Origin: Paenibacillus_E sp052115445
Lineage (GTDB): Bacteria; Bacillota; Bacilli; Paenibacillales; NBRC-103111
Length of the DNA: 64,000 bases
Reading direction: 5' to 3'
Assembly (NCBI RefSeq): GCF_052115445.1
Contig: NZ_JBFRGR010000002.1
Location: forward strand, 558,001 to 622,000
Both the position numbers and the translations under genes were made by a program. The notes below the pieces were generated by a model. It worked only from the letters and a program-made list of their open reading frames with translations. It was not told the DNA's origin and made no database searches. This document shows, piece by piece, positions 26,395 to 33,862 of this stretch; position 1 is the stretch's first letter; the number at the start of each line of letters is the position of its first letter.

Positions 26395-26530
26395 TTATTA
26401 GCCTGATGTGATTCGGCTTGAACCCACCATACCAACAGCCGTTTTATATGGAAAGCTTCACTTCTTGATGTTCTCAGCTTCTCTTGCTTTGAGGGCTACA
26501 CAATTTTTGCTCTCCTATTCTTTTCATGAT
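26395..26530 (-). repeat. Leader/promoter region of the pectin-type operon (intact copy)
   Basis: The 158 bases between the lplB start and the terminator at 26527-26558. Most of it is repeated at 5863-5998. On the minus strand TATAAA (within CATATAAAACGG) is the best -10 candidate; the 5.9 kb copy has CATAAA there. No good -35 is visible, which fits control by the AraC regulator. Confidence 0.7.
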
Positions 26531-26558
26531 AAAAGCCCGGGCGCTAGGCGCCCGGGCT
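26527..26558 (-). terminator. Strong GC-rich terminator
   Basis: AGCCCGGGCGC (26534-26544) and GCGCCCGGGCT (26548-26558) pair perfectly over 11 bp with a 3-base loop; on the minus strand TTTTATC follows. It would end transcripts from the HAD pseudogene and protect the operon leader. Confidence 0.85.
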
Positions 26559-26636
26559 GGGAAAAACGGCGATGCGGGCATTGATTTCTCATGGATTAGA
26601 TTCTTTCCATGATTTGTTTACTCTTTCAGATATGAA

Positions 26637-27061
26637 TCAGTATCCGGATAATTCGCTTTCATCCAGTCGATCGCCGATCATAAAACAATTCTCGAAAGGC
26701 AATTCCAAATGGGCAGCTGCAGCCTCAGCCGCAATCAAGGATGGTTTGCCTACAACAAAAACTATGGCTTTGCCTGTTGCAATCTCAAGAGCTGCGATAA
26801 ATGTACCTGCATCCGGAATTTGTCCGCCGTCTAATGGACAAGTTGCATCAGGGTTGGAAGCGACGATAATGGATCCTCTTACCGCTGCCTGATACACTGT
26901 TTAGCTTGTCATAGGTGAATTGGCGATCCCATGAGAGCACGACATATTGGGCTTGCTCGCTGTCTGGTCGCAAAGTTTGTATTGCCTCCGCTGCCCCTTC
27001 AATCGTTCTATCCCCCAGATATACAGTAACCATCTAAATCGAACACATAGCCCCTTGCCAT
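26637..27061 (-). pseudogene. Broken HAD-IIA phosphatase gene (NagD/AraL type)
   Basis: Pieces in order: 'MARGYVFDLDG' (27061 down, HAD motif I), then one extra T shifts the frame; 'VYLGDRTIEGAAEAIQTLR'; a loss of roughly 90 residues; 'QYVVLSWDRQFTYDKLN'; a second frameshift near 26898 (two bases missing); 'VRGSIIVASNPDATCPLDGG'; 'IPDAGTFIAALE'; 'VVGKPS'; 'CFMIGDRLD' (motif IV). The reading then stops early. An intact relative is about 255-265 residues. The ATG at 27061 still has a GGTGGG site. Three independent lesions make this a true pseudogene, not a sequencing slip. Confidence 0.85.
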
Positions 27062-27114
27062 ATCTTTCCCACCCTTTGAAAAATTAAATTTTATCCGGCA
27101 AGGCGACTGAAAAC

Positions 27115-27184
27115 AGAAAAAGACCGTATCCATGTAAACACATTCCACCAATTTTCTGGTAGGATATGATTACGGATAAGGTCT
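27115..27184 (-). terminator. Two-level hairpin with T run
   Basis: Outer arms AGACCGTATCC (27121-27131) and GGATAAGGTCT (27174-27184) with one mismatch; inner arms CCACCA and TGGTAGG. On the minus strand TTTTTCTGTTTT follows. It can end transcripts arriving from 27.4 kb, or act as a leader structure for the HAD relic 54 bases further on. I could not match it to a known riboswitch. Confidence 0.6.
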
Positions 27185-27359
27185 TCTCCTAGACTCGCGC
27201 CTAACCGTATATTCATCCTTAATATGTTAACTATAAAACGTTTTCACATTTTTTGCCAAGCACGAACCCGAGCGTAACATAACGAGAGCAGAATTTACTG
27301 CTAGTAATCGTTCGTAATTGTAAAAATAGATGTGGCTTTCAATATCTTTCTTAAGTGCT

Positions 27360-27657
27360 TCAATTGAGTCCCGCCAATTTGTTCATTGTCCAAAACAGTC
27401 GATTACGTGGCTCTGTGATTTCCTTTACCTTCTCTTTATCTTCTTCATGGCTTTCTTCGAGGGGGAGCTGCGCAAGATATAACGTTCTATCCCTTATACT
27501 GTTTTGGAATTTTTCGTGATGCGTGCAGAAAGTCGAGATTCTCTTTTGCAAAGGATAACTAACTTGGATTTGGACGTACTCATCTAGCAGGAAGATCCGA
27601 GAGACAACCTGCCACGTACGGTCGCCGACATCCCTCTCCTCAGTGCACCGATCTCCG
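27360..27657 (-). pseudogene. Unrecognised open stretch without a proper start
   Basis: A frame stays open from directly after the HIT gene stop to 27360 (about 98 codons). It reads charged, helix-rich sequence with 'DVGDRTWQVVSRIFLLDEY', 'HHEKFQNSIRDRTLYLAQL' and an acidic patch 'EESHEEDKEKVKEI'. No ATG or GTG is in frame upstream; the only start is TTG 27551 without a convincing ribosome site. It may be the tail of a decayed gene. I do not recognise the family. Confidence 0.3.
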
Positions 27658-28140
27658 TTAGGTTAAAACTTTTCTTAACTTGTTTATACTTTCGATTACA
27701 CATTTCATATTCTCTTCATTATTCATTTCATTTCTTGCATATAACAGTGCTGGTCTTAACGATTCAACAGACTTCCCGAATTGTTTCATCCACTCAAATC
27801 TTGGGACTATCCAAAGATGAAAATGATGTGTTGTATCTTCATTGTAAAAATAATAAACATAATCAATCCCTAACTCTTTTCTTTGGGCATCACGAATCTT
27901 TTTTACCAACTCTATATAACGAAGAGATTCATCATCAGTTAGTTCATCCATACAATAAAAATGCCTTTTAGACGCAAGGATAACTAATCCAGGGATAGGA
28001 TACGCTACATCCTGATGAGCATGGAAGAACTCATCTTCATAAACTACACCACCAGTTAGTTCAACTAATCCACCAGTTAAAGCACAACTTAAGCATTCAA
28101 CTTCTACTGTCATCCCATTGGCAAGTGTAATTTCTCTCAT
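27658..28140 (-). CDS. HIT-family hydrolase-like protein
   Basis: 160 residues. A Cys-containing N-terminus ('EVECLSCAL'), 'QDVAYPIPGLVILASKRH', a helical middle, and 'THHFHLWIVPR', which matches the HIT catalytic pattern H-x-H-x except that the last positions are LWIVP rather than His. HIT proteins bind nucleotides, often diadenosine polyphosphates or nucleoside phosphoramidates. Start ATG 28140 with AAAAGGAGA 5-6 bases upstream; an in-frame ATG at 28161 lies before that site. No operon partner: neighbours are a relic and a broken acetyltransferase. Confidence 0.75.
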   Translation of the reverse strand: MREITLANGMTVEVECLSCALTGGLVELTGGVVYEDEFFHAHQDVAYPIPGLVILASKRHFYCMDELTDDESLRYIELVKKIRDAQRKELGIDYVYYFYNEDTTHHFHLWIVPRFEWMKQFGKSVESLRPALLYARNEMNNEENMKCVIESINKLRKVLT

Positions 28141-28245
28141 CTCTTTCTCCTTTTGAAACATAAGTTTTTGTTCATTTTAACATCCATATGCTCTTTAATC
28201 CCAATATAGCTAATTCCGAAACGTCCTAACGATTCTTTAATCTTT

Positions 28246-28717
28246 CTACTTTGTAACTCTCATTCGGCGCATAGAAACGCCATTTTCCAGAAAGGAATCT
28301 ATGTTGCGAAAGCCCGTTTTTTCGTAGCAGCGGATGGCTCTTTTATTATCCAACCGCACGTCAAGCTGTACATATCGCAGTCGCGGATCGGAGAAAGATT
28401 TCTCCAACATACATCTCGTAATCTCGGTACCAAGCCCACGTGAGTACAGGGATGGCGTATTCAATACCCTCACCTGTTGAGTCCATGCCTTTCAGACTCA
28501 CACGGCCAATCATCCGCTCGTTTATAAATATGGCGAAATAACTAGCGTCAGTACGGTTAATCTTTTTTTGCCAGTACTTGGTCAATTCTTCGATCGTGTA
28601 GGGGTGAAACGTTTTAGCGTTTGCAGTTTCATGCAACTCGCGATTATTATACCAGTCCAGCATAACGGGAACATCTAAAAGGGCGATACGCCGGTAAGAC
28701 CATTCCAATATTTCCAT
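28246..28717 (-). pseudogene. GNAT acetyltransferase gene with a frameshift
   Basis: The first part (28717 to about 28460) reads a normal GNAT N-terminal half: 'YRRIALLDVPVMLDWYNNRE', 'YFAIFINERMIGRVSLKGMD', 'GEGIEYAI'. The frame then changes, and 'PSLYSRGLGTEITRCMLE' (acetyl-CoA loop R-G-x-G-T), 'RYVQLDVRLDNKRAIRCYEK' and 'GFRNI' follow in another frame to 28246. The lesion near 28455-28465 is the loss of a few bases between 'YAI' and 'PSLYS'. One lesion only, so recent inactivation or a sequence error are both possible. Confidence 0.8.
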
Positions 28718-28781
28718 TATTGATAGGGCTCCTCATGTTATTATTAATAAAGTAAAATCCTACTCAAGAATTTTATTAATA

Positions 28782-29507
28782 TTATGATTGAATGAAATCT
28801 AATGTACCGTCAATGCGCCAACCTTTACCTTCTACAAGTTTTACTTTAATTTCGTGTACTTCATAGTTATCTGAATCCCCTAACGGAACTTTCAATGAAT
28901 ATGTTTTTTGAATGTTCCCGTCCTTGATTAATGTGGCTTGGGATGCGTTCCAATCCCTAGTGCTTCCACCATCGGCATCTGATTGCGACAGTCTGCCATT
29001 GATTTCGAGTAACATTCCGGTTTCGATTTCTTTATTCCAAAAAGCCGCTGATTGTTCTGGCGTAGTTACTTCTTCTAGATACGCAATAAACTTTTCTTTG
29101 GTATCCAAATCATTTCCCATCCACCGATAACTGTTACCTTCTACTTTAAAACTTCTTTCAACTAATTCAACGCCCGAACCACCATTTGCTATATGCCAGT
29201 AATGTCTTTGCGCAGCGCCGGCTAATTGAACCGCTACTTTTTCGTTCATTAGCTGATTGTAAATTTCACTCTCAATAATGACGGTATTATTTCCTTGATC
29301 CCATATAACTTTTGCGCCAAGTGATTCAGCCAAGGCACGTGCCGGGATCATGGTGCTTCCGTCTATAATTTGAGGCGGTACTTCAGAAGTAATTACCTTT
29401 CCGTTAACAATCATTTTTACGATTGCAGGCGCAGCAAAAGAAACGCTTGAGAATAGAGCAGATCCTACAATCATGCCACATACAAATGTTTTCCAATTCA
29501 TTTTCAA
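28782..29507 (-). CDS. Exported protein with copper-amine-oxidase-N (stalk-like) domain
   Basis: About 241 residues. Signal peptide ('FVCGMIVGSALFSSVSFA', about 5-24), then the PF07833-type domain (about 28-80) with 'IVNGKVITSEVPPQIIDGST', 'MIPARALAESLGAKVIWDQ' and 'NTVII'. This repeat is common in exported Paenibacillus proteins and is thought to bind the wall or mediate contacts; it is not an oxidase. The C-terminal 150 residues, with conserved Trp and Tyr, have no function I recognise. Start: TTG 29507 lies 7 bases after GGTGG; ATG 29501 is the alternative at 13. It stands alone. Confidence 0.8.
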   Translation of the reverse strand: MKMNWKTFVCGMIVGSALFSSVSFAAPAIVKMIVNGKVITSEVPPQIIDGSTMIPARALAESLGAKVIWDQGNNTVIIESEIYNQLMNEKVAVQLAGAAQRHYWHIANGGSGVELVERSFKVEGNSYRWMGNDLDTKEKFIAYLEEVTTPEQSAAFWNKEIETGMLLEINGRLSQSDADGGSTRDWNASQATLIKDGNIQKTYSLKVPLGDSDNYEVHEIKVKLVEGKGWRIDGTLDFIQS

Positions 29508-29625
29508 TAGAATACCACCTTTCGTTACATCCATCTTTCGTGAAGTCTGCGATATCGTCTAAAGACATACCCGTTTTTTTAGTGCAACCAAGAACATTAA
29601 AAACCGAATGTCAGTGTCTATAAAT

Positions 29626-30132
29626 TCACGAATCACGCTTTTGGTTCTTCTTATTTTTGGGATCCGCTTTCTTGACCATTTTACCCCCATCAAAATGTCG
29701 ACCGTAAGTTTTTACATGCGTAGTGATTTCCTCAGCAGGAGGTAGTTGCCCCTCAAGCTCCCAAGTTAAAAAATAGGACTGTACTTTTCCACTATAAAAT
29801 ACCCAGCTAAAAAATCTTCGTGTAAAATTGTGGAAGCCTTTGGTCCTGAATTTATTCATACGCTTGCCATCTTTCCAGACGGTTGTCGTTTGACCAACGC
29901 CTCCCTGCATTTGACCAGTCAATTCCGCATATAGAAGGTCTTCATTTTGGGTCATTGCTTTCATAATGAATTGATTTAACAACCCATTTATCATCAATCT
30001 TGGAATATTGAAAAGTTCTCCTCTTGTTACAGAAATCACTGCACCTGGTGGCAACAAGACATTTCTGTCTCCCAAGGTAAATGTGGCTCCGTACTTATTA
30101 GTAGGGTCTTCATGTTTCGTCCATGTTTTCAT
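29626..30132 (-). CDS. Hypothetical protein, possible dimeric alpha/beta-barrel
   Basis: 168 residues, no signal peptide. The part 'GGVGQTTTVWKDGKRMNKFR' followed by 'GFHNFTRRFFSWVFYSGKVQ' resembles the 'W.d...l..F......H' core of DUF3291/spheroidene-monooxygenase-like dimeric barrels, but the match is by eye and weak. The C-terminus is a basic tail (KKADPKNKKNQKR). AAGGAGGAGA stands 4 bases before ATG 30132. It is the last gene of the 33.6-29.6 kb operon, 12 bases after the membrane protein gene. Confidence 0.7.
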   Translation of the reverse strand: MKTWTKHEDPTNKYGATFTLGDRNVLLPPGAVISVTRGELFNIPRLMINGLLNQFIMKAMTQNEDLLYAELTGQMQGGVGQTTTVWKDGKRMNKFRTKGFHNFTRRFFSWVFYSGKVQSYFLTWELEGQLPPAEEITTHVKTYGRHFDGGKMVKKADPKNKKNQKRDS

Positions 30133-30144
30133 TAGGTCTCCTCC

Positions 30145-30708
30145 TTATTTTTTTAATGAACTCATTCCCAACCAAACAAAGCCAGCGCCAGTAAAGGCTG
30201 CACCGAGCGTAGAGATTAAAGCTTCTACATCACCTGCTAAACTCCCGCTCGCAAAGACCATTGTTCCCACGATCAGAAGTATCCCACCACCACGCGGAAG
30301 TGCCTTTCGCCGAAGAAATGAGAGCCCGAAGAGGATCATTCCGAGTACAAATAGCAATGGACCAAAGGTATGTAGGTTCCTTGTTATACTCGTCTCGAAA
30401 ACCGCGTCTACTTGCTTTCCGAATGCACCAGCAACTTCCACAAAAACAATTGCCGTAACAAAAATGGTACCCACAATGCCTGAAATCATGCCTAACAATC
30501 CGAGTAACCCGATTTGACTTCCGTACGCCGTGTACAACCAAAAGAATGCAAATACAAGAAGTAAATGAGCGGATAAAACTAAAGTCTGCCCCAATACTGT
30601 CCCTGGACCGTTACTTGCCCCAAGGTTCAGTACATGCGCAATAACAAGCAGCACCCCCGATACGACACATGATAATCCGCCTAGACGTTCCGATAATGTA
30701 GTTTTCAT
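30145..30708 (-). CDS. Six-span membrane protein (DUF4386-like)
   Basis: 187 residues, almost wholly hydrophobic, with about six membrane segments ('LSCVVSGVLLVIAHVLNLG', 'TLVLSAHLLLVFAFFWLYTA', 'LGMISGIVGTIFVTAIVFVE', 'HTFGPLLFVLGMILFGLSFL', 'GILLIVGTMVFASGSLAG', 'LGAAFTGAGFVWLGM'). The pattern is like small DUF4386-type proteins; function unknown. Its ATG overlaps the stop of the hydrolase gene by 4 bases (30705-30708), and GGGAG lies 7 bases upstream inside that gene, so they are coupled. Confidence 0.82.
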   Translation of the reverse strand: MKTTLSERLGGLSCVVSGVLLVIAHVLNLGASNGPGTVLGQTLVLSAHLLLVFAFFWLYTAYGSQIGLLGLLGMISGIVGTIFVTAIVFVEVAGAFGKQVDAVFETSITRNLHTFGPLLFVLGMILFGLSFLRRKALPRGGGILLIVGTMVFASGSLAGDVEALISTLGAAFTGAGFVWLGMSSLKK

Positions 30709-31598
30709 TTTACAGCTCCCGATTGATTTACTGAAGTACTAAAAAACGAAATCATCAACGAATTTATCGTTGTCGGCCGTTCCATGGCCAGCCCGTGGCC
30801 AGTATCTGCCACTAATTTCGTTTGTATGTGCGGAACTAAGTGATTGGCTCTTGCAATCGCTTTTCTAGGATCATATTGAATATCTTGATCTCCGATCAGC
30901 AGGAGAGTTGGGCATTGAATGGCTTTCAGCTCATCATCCTCCATGTAACTTGGAAATAACTTATTTTTTGGCAAAGCATTCTGCATGCCCGCAATGAATT
31001 GGTTTCTCAAAGTTTCATTAACCTGATTTCCTTTACCGATCATGTAGTTCATTAGGCCGTTCAGACGTTTGGTTGTTGGAAAGACACCGGCGAGAAGGCA
31101 TTTGATGAAAAATTTCTTGCTCTGTGGTTGAAAAGAAGCTGCTGGACTCATGACCACCATTTTATTGATAAACTGCGGAGCGTAAATGGCCAAAACCAAA
31201 GCAATAAATCCACCGTATGACAGACCTGCAACATGAGCCTTTTGAATATTCAAACCGTTCAAGATTTCACGGAACCAACTCGCACATTCTTCTTTGTTTT
31301 TAATCTGCCGAATAGCTTCACTCTTGTTAATATCTCCGATAAAATCCACTGCATAGGTACGATACCGTTTGCTTAGTGGCCTGATATTTTCGATCCACAT
31401 CGTAGAACTAAAGCCAAATCCATGGAACAGAATCAGCGGTTCGGCATCTTCCGGTCCTGAAATAAGTACGTGTGTTTCACCAAAAGAAGTATCAAAGTAT
31501 GCTGATTCTACCGGTACATCCCATTCTTGAAGTGTTCTATCGTAAGCTTGAATAAAGGTTTCCTTCGCACCGTTTTTATTTCTGTAAATCGTTTTCAT
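30705..31598 (-). CDS. Alpha/beta-hydrolase
   Basis: 297 residues, no signal peptide. 'LILFHGFGFSSTMW' forms the oxyanion region, 'HVAGLSYGGFIAL' the nucleophile elbow (Ser of GLSYGG), 'PTLLLIGDQDIQYD' the acid and 'VADTGHGLAMERP' the catalytic His. All parts of a Ser hydrolase are present; the substrate is unknown. GGGGAG lies 10 bases before the ATG. It overlaps the acetyltransferase stop (31595) by 4 bases and the next gene's start by 4 bases. Confidence 0.88.
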   Translation of the reverse strand: MKTIYRNKNGAKETFIQAYDRTLQEWDVPVESAYFDTSFGETHVLISGPEDAEPLILFHGFGFSSTMWIENIRPLSKRYRTYAVDFIGDINKSEAIRQIKNKEECASWFREILNGLNIQKAHVAGLSYGGFIALVLAIYAPQFINKMVVMSPAASFQPQSKKFFIKCLLAGVFPTTKRLNGLMNYMIGKGNQVNETLRNQFIAGMQNALPKNKLFPSYMEDDELKAIQCPTLLLIGDQDIQYDPRKAIARANHLVPHIQTKLVADTGHGLAMERPTTINSLMISFFSTSVNQSGAVK

Positions 31599-32110
31599 GG
31601 TACGCGACTCCCCAATATCTTTTCAAAACAATAGTAAGGCTTTTGGCGAAAAGGAAAGCGTATCGTTCCGATCCGCTCATAACCAGCCTGTTCATACATC
31701 CTGACGGCAGTATCATTTGCAGAGAATACGTCCAGGCGGATACTGGTGCACGTTTGGTCAAGGGCATATTGTTCCGCGAAACCAAGCAGAATTTTGCCTA
31801 GTCCCCTTCTCTGGAACTCGGGATGAACGGCAAGCCGGTGAACACAGGCAGGCTTCCCTTGCCGATCCGTCCAGTCCAAAATATCGTATCGCGAGCTTTG
31901 CTTTTCATTCACGACAACCGCTGCAATCACGGTATTGCTCTGTTTTACTCCGAACAGGCTTCCACTTTGGAGATCACTCTGGATGATGAAGCGGTTAGGG
32001 TAAAAGCGGTCCCACTGCTTGACACCTTCTCTTCGGAGGTGTTGCGTGACGGATGTGTAGAGGTTCCGTAGGCTGTGTCCGTCCAAAAGTTGAAATTGTT
32101 CCACTTGCAT
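31595..32110 (-). CDS. GNAT-family N-acetyltransferase
   Basis: 171 residues. The core is intact: 'GSLFGVKQSNTVIAAVVVNE', then 'VHRLAVHPEFQRRGLGKILL' with the acetyl-CoA loop Q-R-R-G-L-G, then 'SIRLDVFSANDTAVRMYEQA' and 'GYERIGTIRFP'. Substrate unknown. Start ATG 32110 with GGAGG 6 bases upstream; an upstream ATG overlaps the preceding gene. It is 16 bases after the membrane gene stop and overlaps the hydrolase start. Confidence 0.88.
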   Translation of the reverse strand: MQVEQFQLLDGHSLRNLYTSVTQHLRREGVKQWDRFYPNRFIIQSDLQSGSLFGVKQSNTVIAAVVVNEKQSSRYDILDWTDRQGKPACVHRLAVHPEFQRRGLGKILLGFAEQYALDQTCTSIRLDVFSANDTAVRMYEQAGYERIGTIRFPFRQKPYYCFEKILGSRVP

Positions 32111-32126
32111 AAGATTCCTCCAGTTT

Positions 32127-32954
32127 TTATACAGCGTGCAGTTTAATTTGTTCAAGACGCCTAGCTGATTTTTTGCGATAGACCATCGTCCACAAAATTG
32201 CCGCTCCTATAAATCCGTACAGGACAAAATTGGATATCGCTAGAAATTGTGAAGTAGAGAGATGATTGACCATGATGACTCTCACGACCGACTCCATGAC
32301 TAGAACAATCCCCCATACGAATGTCATTAGCCGCAGCACATAGCGAAAATATGGATATTTCCAATTATCCGCAAATCCTTCGATTGCAAGAAATCGCAGC
32401 ACTAGGTAGTACATTAGCGGACGTTTAAACGAGAGGGAGCCCAGGAAAATAAGCCCGACGGAGCCTGTGATGAGCGATTCTCGGACTAATAAAATTTTCT
32501 CATTCCCGCCCATAGATACGAGGATCAGCGTTAAGAGGAACGTGAACAGCATTAACGCCCCGAATACGTCGAATTTTTTATGTCTGATTAGGTGGACGAG
32601 ATTGTCCACAAGAGGCACCAGAGTCGCAATAGTCAAAGCGAGAACGCTGCTCATGGAATGACTTAACCATTCATAAATCCCCCATGGGGCCAAGCCGTTT
32701 ATGATCAAAGTAAACAGTACGTAAGTACGCGGAGTCATTTTCACAAGTTTTTTCTCTCCTGTATTCCATGTTTCCATTTTTTTTCGCTCCTTTTCAGCAC
32801 TTCCGCTAAACATCATTAGAGCAATCATTGCCGACATGTATACGATAAAATAAGGCTGTCTTATGTCCGTACAGGCTGCCACAACTACATATACCGCACA
32901 AGTGCAGCATGCGAGAAGGAGAAGGGCTGTAGTACGGCCTAGTCGTCGAAACAT
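32127..32954 (-). CDS. VC0807-type membrane protein
   Basis: About 275 residues, six to seven membrane segments. The block 'LIINGLAPWGIYEWLS' followed by 'ATLVPLVDNLVHLIRHKK' and 'DVFGALMLFTFLLTLILVS' is typical of the VC0807 family, of unknown role. Start: ATG 32954 lies 6 bases after AGGGGA; the ATG at 32960 touches that site directly and is less likely. The open frame runs far upstream across the DUF2306 gene, but only this part resembles the family. The gene begins about 20 bases after that gene's stop. Confidence 0.8.
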   Translation of the reverse strand: MFRRLGRTTALLLLACCTCAVYVVVAACTDIRQPYFIVYMSAMIALMMFSGSAEKERKKMETWNTGEKKLVKMTPRTYVLFTLIINGLAPWGIYEWLSHSMSSVLALTIATLVPLVDNLVHLIRHKKFDVFGALMLFTFLLTLILVSMGGNEKILLVRESLITGSVGLIFLGSLSFKRPLMYYLVLRFLAIEGFADNWKYPYFRYVLRLMTFVWGIVLVMESVVRVIMVNHLSTSQFLAISNFVLYGFIGAAILWTMVYRKKSARRLEQIKLHAV

Positions 32955-32974
32955 GTTCATTCCCCTGAGGTCCT

Positions 32975-33640
32975 TCATTCCACAATCGGAATGACATGGC
33001 TGGCTAGTCTCTTTACTTTCATCGCTCTCCTGCGTATCGCCCATTCGACAATCAACAGATTCGGTACCCACGCTAACCAGGCCGCAATTGGATAAGCCGT
33101 CTCGAAATCGAACGGAATCATGAGCAGCGGCAGCCAAATACGCAAAGTAACACCCGAAAAGGTTAATGCATAGCTTCGCAGCATCCATTGTTGATGAGCC
33201 CCGACTTGGCTCTTTTGTATCCGGTTAACGGCCGTCAAAGTCGCACAAATCCATAAGCTATCCAACAAGAAAAAACCGGCCTTCGAAAACCCGCCTCCAC
33301 TTGCAAAAATGGATAGATAAATATTGACAATTCCGCTGATGAGAATGCTGATCACATAGATTTTGCCAAGCCATCGATGAAGTTGCATCCTTTTTGCTTC
33401 AGGCTTGCGGAGAAGTTGAAATAGTCCAACCACTAGTGCGACGCACCCGCTTACGATATGTGTGTACAACACATAAATCCATGGAGAATAATGAAAGTCT
33501 GGTTTCGATAACTTGACCTTGACGAGTCCTGCATACTCGGCACCGACAATTCCGTATTGCACGACAACATAGCCAAGTACAATAGCAACAACCAAAATGG
33601 TCATAATGATTTTACCAACCGTTGTTAAATATGAATTCAT
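32975..33640 (-). CDS. DUF2306-family membrane protein
   Basis: 221 residues with about six membrane segments. 'YVLYTHIVSGCVALVVGLFQ', 'MQLHRWLGKIYVISILISG' and 'VGAHQQWMLRSYALTFSGVT' carry the conserved His residues of DUF2306 proteins, possibly haem or metal ligands (inference). Start ATG 33640 with GAGGAGA 6 bases upstream. It is the first gene of the six-gene run ending at 29626, after the terminator of the kinase-regulator gene. Confidence 0.85.
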   Translation of the reverse strand: MNSYLTTVGKIIMTILVVAIVLGYVVVQYGIVGAEYAGLVKVKLSKPDFHYSPWIYVLYTHIVSGCVALVVGLFQLLRKPEAKRMQLHRWLGKIYVISILISGIVNIYLSIFASGGGFSKAGFFLLDSLWICATLTAVNRIQKSQVGAHQQWMLRSYALTFSGVTLRIWLPLLMIPFDFETAYPIAAWLAWVPNLLIVEWAIRRRAMKVKRLASHVIPIVE

Positions 33641-33791
33641 TACATTTCTCCTCACCCTTCTTCTTCGACATGAATCCGCTTTTCGTACCCTAAGTATAGA
33701 AAAGTACGCCCTAGATACCTAGGGTGGAAAGTACATAACTTTCGGGTATACTTTCTGAACTGCCCGCTCCTGTATGCACGCATTTGACCTA

Positions 33792-33834
33792 AAAAAAGCG
33801 CTACATACCGTCAATAGGTATGTAGCGCTTTTTT
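33792..33834. terminator. Perfect bidirectional terminator
   Basis: An 18-bp perfect inverted repeat (33792-33809 with 33817-33834) ends in six A on one side and six T on the other. It lies 29 bases after the stop of the kinase-regulator gene and before the DUF2306 operon, so it separates the two. Confidence 0.92.
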
Positions 33835-33862
33835 ATTCTTTGCGATCTCTTGTACTCAGAGG

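Noticed and set aside
27236..27249. cre-like palindrome around AAAACGTTTT
   Set aside because: Only 12 of 14 matches, and the sole gene downstream is a pseudogene 175 bases away beyond a terminator.
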